From NCBI GenBank assembly GCA_001644045.1, contig LUUF01000080.1:1-56351 (forward strand): a stretch of 56,351 nucleotides of DNA, written 5' to 3'. The position numbers and the translations under genes are program-made. The DNA is from Methylomonas methanica. Lineage in GTDB: Bacteria; Pseudomonadota; Gammaproteobacteria; Methylococcales; Methylomonadaceae. A model generated the notes under the pieces. The model did not search any database and was not told where the DNA came from. It was given only the letters and a program-made list of their open reading frames with translations. How positions within the stretch are numbered: position 1 is the stretch's first letter; each line of letters opens with the position of its first letter. Below are positions 50,553-56,351 of the stretch, piece by piece.

Positions 50553-51680
50553 CTATGCGCCCGGCCGCACGATGACTGCCGTCCGCAGCCGCGATTTGCC
50601 GAAACAGGACATACGGTCGAAATCCTCGCGGGCAATGGGAATAAACTGGCAATCCAACTCATTCTGCCGACCGTCGTCCGGGTCGGAATCATGCATGTAC
50701 AAACAATCGTTATCAAAACCGCTCATCACTACCCAATGCGGGGCTTTTTTGCGGTCCATCGAAAAGGTGCTGATCAGGATTAACGGTATCGCGCCGGCTT
50801 CGAACGCGGCGATCAAATCGTTCTGCGTGACGTTGGCATAATGGATCGCCACGCCCTGCTCCGCCGCTTCGCGCTTGAAGCAAGTATCGACCAGCTCGAC
50901 GATCTGCTTTTTGTCGTCGCTGCGCACGCTATCGATAAACAGGGAACCGGTTTGATTGATCCACACCTCCACCGAAAACTGCCGGCGTTTAGCCGCCAGC
51001 GCCAGCCCGATGGGATGGCAACCGCCGTGTCCGGAAGTCATAAATATCGTCGTGGCTTCACGCCACAACTCGATTTCCTGTTCGCGCGACGGCAGATAAG
51101 TTTTATTCAGCGCGTGCATCGCCATCATTAACGCCGCCGGGCCGCAGGTAAATGGCGTGGTTTGCCGCAGCCAATGCACCGAGCGATGCTGCGGGGTATC
51201 GCGGTAACGGCGGATGCGCTTTTGGTAACGCAACGCATCTTTATGGTCTTGGTAATAATCGCGATACAAACCAAACTTTTGAAAACCCAGCGCCTCGTAC
51301 AAGCGGATGGCCGGCGTGTTATCCACGCTGACTTCCAGGCGCAGATACAGGCGGCCATCGTCGCGCGCCGCCTGCTCGCCGGCCAGCATTAAAGTTTTGG
51401 CTATGCCGTTGCCGCGTAACTGCGGCTCTACGGCCAAAGAATAAATCCGCGCCAAACGGGTGCCGGGATGATAAATGATCAAAATATAGCCGGCTACCAG
51501 CCCCGCCCATTCCGCTACCAATAGGGCGCGATGTTCGGAACTCAGCCAATGCCGAAAACTGCGCCGGCTTAATTTATCGGTCGCGAAACTGGCATTTTCC
51601 AAAGCCACCAAGCCCTCAAGATCGGCGCTTTGCGCCGGACGCACCGCCAACGTGTTCACTAAGGCCGGTAAAGCGGTCAC
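50553..51680 (-). CDS. GNAT acetyltransferase fused to a C39-like peptidase
   Basis: A 375-residue two-domain protein. The GNAT domain (about 10-155) resembles RimI, with the acetyl-CoA loop LRGNGIAKTL (88-97) and LEVSVDNTPAIRLYEALGF. The papain-like C39 domain (about 165-372) has the nucleophile C179 in TPFTCGPAAL, H315 in APHWVVMSGFD and D331 in MHDSDP, so the peptidase looks active. No transporter is attached, unlike bacteriocin C39 proteases. The GTG start overlaps the stop of the DUF2817 gene (GTGA). Divergent neighbours encode an ATP-grasp ligase and a kinase, so it likely processes or acetylates a peptide product of that system (inference). Confidence 0.85.
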   Translation of the reverse strand: MTALPALVNTLAVRPAQSADLEGLVALENASFATDKLSRRSFRHWLSSEHRALLVAEWAGLVAGYILIIYHPGTRLARIYSLAVEPQLRGNGIAKTLMLAGEQAARDDGRLYLRLEVSVDNTPAIRLYEALGFQKFGLYRDYYQDHKDALRYQKRIRRYRDTPQHRSVHWLRQTTPFTCGPAALMMAMHALNKTYLPSREQEIELWREATTIFMTSGHGGCHPIGLALAAKRRQFSVEVWINQTGSLFIDSVRSDDKKQIVELVDTCFKREAAEQGVAIHYANVTQNDLIAAFEAGAIPLILISTFSMDRKKAPHWVVMSGFDNDCLYMHDSDPDDGRQNELDCQFIPIAREDFDRMSCFGKSRLRTAVIVRPGA

Positions 51681-52774
51681 GACGACACTCCACGCAGCGC
51701 CTGTCCCAGCACTTGCCGAGCGCGAAACAACACCATTTCCTGCCAGGCGTTGTCATTGGGGCAGAAATGATGCCGCATCACCATGCTGTGCGCGAAGCGT
51801 TGATCGTGGTTATCTTCCGCAGCCCACAGTTGGTGATCGCGCAGCAGAACTTCAAACAAGTGGTCGGTGCTATAAGTACCAAACTCCAACGTTACGTAAC
51901 AGCTTTGCGGATTCATGTTGGCGTGCCAGAGATAATCCAACAAGCCCAGTTTGGGCACGGAGCTGGATGTGCCCGCTAAAGGTAGGGTCACCGAATCGCC
52001 ATACCAGCTCTGCGCAACCGCCGCGCCAGCGCTGTCGGGCCGATGATCGCAGATAATTTCCCCGTAACCGTAAGGACCGAGACCTGTATGTAAATCCACG
52101 ACCGCCACACGGCGTTGCGCCAGATTGTGCCGTTGAATCAAATCCTCGCAGACCAGCCGGCCATGCGCCGGCGCACTGCCACCGTAAAACGGGCCGGACG
52201 GATCGCGGTATTGGCCACCGCTGATGGCTTTTTCCAGTGCGACTCGGCCGTATTGCCAGCTAAAATCGGCAAATGCCTGTTGTCGTTGTCCGGTATCCGC
52301 CACGAATAGCCAATCCCGCAATTTGTCGTAATCCGGGTTTTCCGGCAAAGGCTGAGAAAAATCTACCGCATTCCGATTCAAATCCACACCATCGCCGTCG
52401 CACCGCCGCGACCAAGCATAACCCCAAGGCGTCAGCGCATGAATCAGCAATATCGCGGTATCGTTTGGAATGTCCAGCTGGTGTTTGCTTATGCCTTGCA
52501 GCAAATCAAGCTGGATCGCGCTGCCGGCAAAACCTTCCACACCGTGCGTAGCGGCAATAGCCACCACCAGGTTTTCAGCATTTTCATCGCCTATCCATGC
52601 GGTATCGGTCAGCAGGGTTTCGCCGTCCGGCCCGAGTCCGACGCATTGATAAATCTCGTGCCGTACCGGATGTCGCAGTTCCGCCAATAACGCCAGCCAG
52701 CCATGCCGGGCTACCGCATAACTGGCCGGGAATACGCCGGTATCGATTTCGGTGCCATATATGGACAAACTCAT
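51677..52774 (-). CDS. DUF2817 family protein (M14-like zinc hydrolase)
   Basis: A 365-residue protein of the DUF2817 family, related to zinc carboxypeptidases and AstE/AspA deacylases. Candidate zinc ligands are H77 and E80 in HGVEGFAGS and H229 in VVDLHTGLGPYGYGE. DLNRN (131-135) matches the substrate-binding motif, and a catalytic glutamate lies in TLEFGT. The ATG at 52774 has TTGAG seven bases upstream; another ATG is two codons earlier and the frame continues to 52897 without a plausible start. It is coupled by GTGA overlap to the GNAT-C39 gene. Confidence 0.82.
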   Translation of the reverse strand: MSLSIYGTEIDTGVFPASYAVARHGWLALLAELRHPVRHEIYQCVGLGPDGETLLTDTAWIGDENAENLVVAIAATHGVEGFAGSAIQLDLLQGISKHQLDIPNDTAILLIHALTPWGYAWSRRCDGDGVDLNRNAVDFSQPLPENPDYDKLRDWLFVADTGQRQQAFADFSWQYGRVALEKAISGGQYRDPSGPFYGGSAPAHGRLVCEDLIQRHNLAQRRVAVVDLHTGLGPYGYGEIICDHRPDSAGAAVAQSWYGDSVTLPLAGTSSSVPKLGLLDYLWHANMNPQSCYVTLEFGTYSTDHLFEVLLRDHQLWAAEDNHDQRFAHSMVMRHHFCPNDNAWQEMVLFRARQVLGQALRGVSS

Positions 52775-52851
52775 CTGCATACTCAAAATTTCGGAGACAG
52801 TAAATTCACAGTGTGGCAAACCCATAAGCCGCAAGCAATAGGCAGTGTTAA

Positions 52852-52905
52852 CGGGGATTGCGGAATTGAGCTTGTCTAAAAACCCGACAGGTTTCAAAAT
52901 CCCCG
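52852..52905 (+). promoter_or_regulatory. nested dyad in the divergent spacer before the ATP-grasp gene
   Basis: CGGGGATT (52852-52859) pairs with AATCCCCG (52898-52905). The enclosed 38 bases contain a second stem, CTTGTC (52871-52876) with GACAGG (52886-52891). The structure ends 31 bases before the ligase ATG, which has no good Shine-Dalgarno sequence. It could be a leader RNA fold or a DNA operator shared by the divergent operons. Confidence 0.45.
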
Positions 52906-52936
52906 CCTAACATAGGCCTACCGAGCATTTTTTACC

Positions 52937-54415
52937 ATGGCAAGCACGCTGCTGGTCGTCGACGACCTTTCGGATTGGAATCCTTATTATCCCAGCGATC
53001 AGGTGGTCAGCTTTGAAGACTATCTGGCCAGCGAACAAACCGATCCCGACCAGCGGGTCCGGGTAATCAACCTGTGCAGCAGCTACACCTATTTGTCGGA
53101 CGGCTATTATTGTTCGCTGCTGGCCGAGGCCCGCAATCATCATGTGATTCCGTCGGTTAAAGTGATCAACGATTTGGGCAAAAATGCCTTGTATCGCTTG
53201 CAACTGGAAGACTTAAACCAGCCGCTGGCACGCGCTTTCAAACATCAAAATAAAAACGGCGAATTCACCCTGTATAGCTATTTCGGCACGACACCGGAAC
53301 CTGCATTCCAAGAATTGGCGCGGCTGTTGTTCGAGCGTTTCGCCTGCCCGATTTTAGAAATTAGCTTGCGCTTTGAGCAGCAATGGCAAATCACCGATCT
53401 AAAAGCCGTTTCGCCCCAGCAACTGGACGACGCCATGCAAACCTTATTTGCCGACGCGCTGGACCGCTTTAGCAAAAAGGTCTGGCGGAAAAGCCGGACC
53501 CGAAAAACCGCGCGTTACGATTTGGCGATTTTGATCAACCCTTCGGAACAATTGCCGCCCAGCAATCGCGGCGCGCTGAAAAAATTTATCGATGCCGGCC
53601 GGCAACTGGGCATTGATGTGGAATTAATCACACTGAATCATTACGGCCGCCTGCCGGAGTTCGACGGTTTGTTCATCCGCGAAACCACTGCCATCGACCA
53701 TCACACTTACCGTTTCGCGAAAAAAGCGGAAGCGGAAGGCTTGGTGGTAATCGACGATCCGACGTCCATCCTGCGCTGCGCCAACAAAGTCTATCTAGCC
53801 GACCTGTTTCGCACCCATAAAGTGCCGTCGCCGAAAACCTGGATCTTGCACAAGGGCAATACCCAACACCTGGATAATCTGGAAGCCATTGCAGGTTATC
53901 CGGTGGTGATCAAAATCCCGGACGGCTCGTTTTCGCGCGGCATCGTCAAAGTGCACAACCGTCAGGAACTGGAAAGCAAAGTGGCCGAGTTGTTCGAGCA
54001 ATCAGCGCTGTTGCTGGCCCAGGAATTTTTGTACACCGATTTCGATTGGCGCATCGGCATCTTCAACCAAAAAGCCCTGTACGCCTGCCGCTATTTCATG
54101 GTGAAAAACCATTGGCAGATTTACCGCCACGGCGCCAAACGCACCGACAGCGGCAATTTCGACACCCTCCCCACCTTCGAAGTACCCAAAGGCGTATTGG
54201 AGGCAGCCTTGCGTGCCACGCAGCCCATCGGCAACGGTTTATATGGTGTGGATGTCAAAGAAATCAACGGCAAAGGCTATGTGATTGAGGTCAACGACAA
54301 CCCCAGCATCGACAGCGGCGTGGAAGACAAGTATCTGGGCGATGAATTGTACAAAGCGATCATGAGCGAATTCCTGCGGCGCATGGATAATCGCAGCAAG
54401 GGCGTCGCCCAATGA
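52937..54415 (+). CDS. RimK-like ATP-grasp ligase with RLAN N-terminal domain
   Basis: A 492-residue protein. The N-terminal RLAN-type region (about 1-150) contains NLCSSYTYLSDGYYCSLLAEARNHHVIPS. The C-terminal ATP-grasp domain (about 290-480) has VVIKIPDGSFSRGIVKV, QEFLYTDFDWRIGIF and the metal-binding GVDVKEINGKGYVIEVNDNPSIDSG. Enzymes of this fold form amide bonds between a carboxylate and an amine, for example adding glutamates to a protein tail (RimK). The acceptor is unknown. It overlaps the kinase gene by ATGA and is divergent from the DUF2817/GNAT-C39 pair. Confidence 0.88.
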   Translation: MASTLLVVDDLSDWNPYYPSDQVVSFEDYLASEQTDPDQRVRVINLCSSYTYLSDGYYCSLLAEARNHHVIPSVKVINDLGKNALYRLQLEDLNQPLARAFKHQNKNGEFTLYSYFGTTPEPAFQELARLLFERFACPILEISLRFEQQWQITDLKAVSPQQLDDAMQTLFADALDRFSKKVWRKSRTRKTARYDLAILINPSEQLPPSNRGALKKFIDAGRQLGIDVELITLNHYGRLPEFDGLFIRETTAIDHHTYRFAKKAEAEGLVVIDDPTSILRCANKVYLADLFRTHKVPSPKTWILHKGNTQHLDNLEAIAGYPVVIKIPDGSFSRGIVKVHNRQELESKVAELFEQSALLLAQEFLYTDFDWRIGIFNQKALYACRYFMVKNHWQIYRHGAKRTDSGNFDTLPTFEVPKGVLEAALRATQPIGNGLYGVDVKEINGKGYVIEVNDNPSIDSGVEDKYLGDELYKAIMSEFLRRMDNRSKGVAQ

Positions 54416-55320
54416 TCGATAAACCACTCGACGTACTTTGCGTCGGCCATGCCAGTTACGATTTGGTGTTTTCGGTGCCGCATCATCCCGGCGCCGATGA
54501 AAAAATTGTCGCCGACGATTTGCTGGGCTGCGGCGGCGGACCAGCCGCCAATGCCGCCGTCACGGTTGCCAAATTAGGCGGCAGGGCCGGTTTTTGCGGG
54601 TATTTGGGTGACGACGTGTATGGCGACAGTCATTTGCGGGAGTTGCAAGAACACGGTGTCGATACCCAGCTTGTTGTACGCGGCACGTCGCCAACTCCGC
54701 TATCGACGGTGCTGGTCAAACCGAACGGTCAGCGCGCGCTGATCAATTACAAGGGACAAACCAGCGCCCTGCCCGCCAACACTATCGACTTTGACGACTT
54801 AGCAGCCAAAGTGCTGTTGTTCGATGGTCATGAACCACATATTTCCCTTCGCTTACTGAATCAGTTAACCCGCCCGGTACCTTCAGTGTTAGACGCCGGC
54901 TCACTGCACGACGGCACTTTGGCTCTGATGGACAAAGTCGATTATCTGGTCTGTTCGGAAAAGTTCGCGGTGCAATATGCCGGCGATGAAAACCTGGCTT
55001 TATCCAGACTGGCGCAAGTTGCCCCGGTGGTAGTCATTACCCTGGGCGAACGCGGCTTGATCTGGCAACGCGGCCAGGAACAAGGCAGCCTCAGCGCGCC
55101 GCCTATCGTCGCGATAGACACCACCGGTGCCGGTGACGCGTTTCACGGCGCATTTGCCGCCGGTCTTGCCAAAGGCTTGAGCTGGATAGAATTATTGCGT
55201 TACGCCAGTGTCGCCGGCGCGTTTTGCTGCACCAAGATAGGCGCCAGGCCGGGTTTACCTAGCTTGAGCGAACATCAGAATTTGCTGGTTAGCTGGTCGA
55301 TGAACGGTGAATCAAAATAG
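54412..55320 (+). CDS. PfkB-family sugar/nucleoside kinase
   Basis: A 302-residue ribokinase-type kinase. The first signature is GGGPAANAAVTVAKLGG (41-57). The second, DTTGAGDAFHG (236-246), has catalytic base D242. Substrate could be a sugar, nucleoside or related alcohol and cannot be told from sequence. Translational overlap with the ATP-grasp ligase gene (ATGA) implies a shared pathway, perhaps preparing a phosphorylated building block or acting on the ligase product (inference). Confidence 0.88.
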   Translation: MIDKPLDVLCVGHASYDLVFSVPHHPGADEKIVADDLLGCGGGPAANAAVTVAKLGGRAGFCGYLGDDVYGDSHLRELQEHGVDTQLVVRGTSPTPLSTVLVKPNGQRALINYKGQTSALPANTIDFDDLAAKVLLFDGHEPHISLRLLNQLTRPVPSVLDAGSLHDGTLALMDKVDYLVCSEKFAVQYAGDENLALSRLAQVAPVVVITLGERGLIWQRGQEQGSLSAPPIVAIDTTGAGDAFHGAFAAGLAKGLSWIELLRYASVAGAFCCTKIGARPGLPSLSEHQNLLVSWSMNGESK

Positions 55321-55674
55321 AAAATTCACGACGCTTTCCGTCTATTCCGCTTGCCAACCCAAGGATTGAGTGATGCAAATAATGAATACGCGAGTGGAAT
55401 TGATGCTTAGCACCTAAATAGAGGTCTGTTTTCAAACGCGCTCTAGTAAATTGCACTCTGATTGAGTTGTATCCAAATTAAAAACTACTGTCCATTCAGG
55501 TGAATTGTCGGCCATCAATTCCCATAGGATTGTGCAAGCGTAGAATGAGGTTACTTGGAAAGGGCGAATTGACTTTAGTCGACCCAAAGAAGGCGAACCC
55601 GGTTTTCTAGTGAACGACTGGTCTAGCCTTTACAGCAGCCAATTAATCCCAGTAGTGGTTCAAGCTGGCTGGAG
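55321..55674. other. 354-base spacer without a confident gene
   Basis: No RNA gene or clear coding sequence was recognised. A minus-strand frame is open from 55629 to a TGA at 55432-55434 (65 codons) and includes protein-like text (QVTSFYACTILWEL, MADNSPEWTVVFNLD), but its only ATG leaves 27 residues. It may be a decayed gene end or chance. Base composition is more AT-rich than in the flanking genes. Confidence 0.4.
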
Positions 55675-55700
55675 GGCGGATAAGCGTAGCGTCATCCGCC
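55675..55700. repeat. REP palindrome, left of the RAYT gene
   Basis: GGCGGAT at the left and ATCCGCC at the right bracket a 12-base centre. The 26-base element is the reverse complement, with one mismatch, of the one at 56266-56291. It is the kind of element mobilised by REP-associated transposases. Confidence 0.8.
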
Positions 55701-55720
55701 AAATCGGTTAAACTTTTCTA

Positions 55721-56256
55721 ATGCCAAACTATCGACGCAATCGCATTCCCGGCGGCACCTATTTTTTCACCGTTAACTTGCTTGAACGGAAATCGTCGCT
55801 ACTGATCGAGCATATTGGAGAGTTACGAGAAGCGGTGCGAGTGGTCCGGGAAAAGCAGCCATTTCATATCGATGCTTGGGTGGTTTTGCCTGATCATATG
55901 CATGCGATTTGGACATTACCGGCCGGCGACGATCAATATTCCAACCGATGGCGAGCGATAAAAAAGCCTTCTCGAAAGCGATACCTAAAACCGAATATCG
56001 CTCAGCAATCAGAATGAAACGCCACGAGCGAGGCATATGGCAACGTCGATATTGGGAACACACCATTATCAATGATGCCGACTATGCGGCACATATGGAT
56101 TACATCCATTACAACCCGGTCAAGCATGGTTGGGCAGTCACAGTTAAGGATTGGCCATATTCAAGTTTTCATCGGTTGGTCAAGATGGACATTTATCCGC
56201 TAAATTGGGCGGGGTTGGACTTGCCATTGTTGGAAGTGGGTAAATTGGATAATTGA
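55721..56256 (+). mobile_element. REP-associated tyrosine transposase (RAYT), encoded through a -1 frameshift
   Basis: A Y1-type HUH transposase. The zero frame (55721-56017) starts MPNYRRNRIPGGTYFFTVNL and carries the metal-binding His-x-His in LPDHMHAIW. The C-terminal half, with the tyrosine region DYIHYNPVKHG and WPYSSFHR, lies in the -1 frame ending at 56256. A shift at A_AAA_AAG (55960-55966), which is in phase as a slippery heptamer, joins them into a normal 178-residue RAYT reading RAIKKAFSKAI. A 7-bp stem, AGCGATA/TATCGCT (55977-56002), begins 10 bases later. Either programmed frameshifting or a one-base mutation would explain it. Inverted REP copies flank the gene. Confidence 0.85.
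55960..56002 (+). promoter_or_regulatory. candidate -1 frameshift signal: slippery heptamer plus downstream stem
   Basis: Heptamer AAAAAAG at 55960-55966 reads as AT[A AAA AAG] in the zero frame. The stem AGCGATA (55977-55983) with TATCGCT (55996-56002) and a 12-base loop starts at the 10-base spacing seen for stimulatory structures. No strong upstream Shine-Dalgarno-like enhancer was found. Confidence 0.5.
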
Positions 56257-56265
56257 CGCATTACC

Positions 56266-56291
56266 GGCGGATGACGCTTCGCTTATCCGCC
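56266..56291. repeat. REP palindrome, right of the RAYT gene
   Basis: Inverted partner of 55675-55700, starting 10 bases after the transposase stop. The two copies face each other around the gene, the usual layout of a RAYT locus. The remaining bases to 56351 show nothing recognisable. Confidence 0.8.
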
Positions 56292-56351
56292 CTACGGCCC
56301 TAAGTCATTTGGAAGAGGCTAATTGGTGCAAGCGACCCAGGCTGTGTAAAA

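Overview
The window reads as chromosomal DNA of a gammaproteobacterium. The gene order gyrA-serC-pheA-hisC-tyrA-aroA-cmk-rpsA-ihfB, the complete ccmABCDEFGHI set and the hom-thrC-recJ block are all typical of that class. Overall style, plus a LapD/MoxY-like sensor kinase, point towards a methanotroph of the Methylomonas/Methylobacter kind; that genus-level placement is inference, since no methane or methanol oxidation gene lies in the window.

Layout. 1-1133: end of a conserved hypothetical gene, then about 700 bases of palindromes and degenerate ~64-bp tandem repeats. 1134-9293 (minus strand): a tightly overlapping cytochrome c maturation operon ccmABCDEFGHI that ends in hemN, so haem synthesis and haem attachment are coupled. 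9440-12946 (plus): purE-purK and an ftsH protease gene. 12975-18848 (minus): an RND efflux pump with its membrane-fusion protein, then two different alpha/beta hydrolases. 19015-29897 (minus): the ihfB/rpsA/cmk/aroA/tyrA/hisC/pheA/serC/gyrA block, mostly aromatic amino acid and serine synthesis. 30024-31248 (minus): dienelactone-hydrolase-like enzyme and a low-molecular-weight phosphatase. 31371-36152: a signalling island with a haem-c chemoreceptor carrying a good FliA-type promoter, an HDOD protein, and a NarL-type response regulator with its kinase. 36362-46503 (minus): purL, bamC, dapA, UPF0178, a PAP2 phosphatase, a PMT-type glycosyltransferase and recJ. 46558-50188 (minus): thrC, hom, alaC. 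50315-55320: a divergent cluster of a RimK-like ATP-grasp ligase, a PfkB kinase, a GNAT-C39 peptidase fusion, a DUF2817 (M14-like) hydrolase and a small membrane protein. 55675-56291: a REP-associated tyrosine transposase flanked by inverted REP palindromes and split by a -1 frameshift at an A_AAA_AAG heptamer.

The best candidates for undescribed biology are the ATP-grasp/C39/M14/kinase cluster, with a structured dyad just upstream of the ligase gene, and the frameshifted RAYT element. Most other genes are housekeeping. Several genes start downstream of the longest open frame; ihfB and recJ are clear cases because terminator hairpins occupy the would-be N-terminal extensions. No rRNA, tRNA or CRISPR array was recognised.
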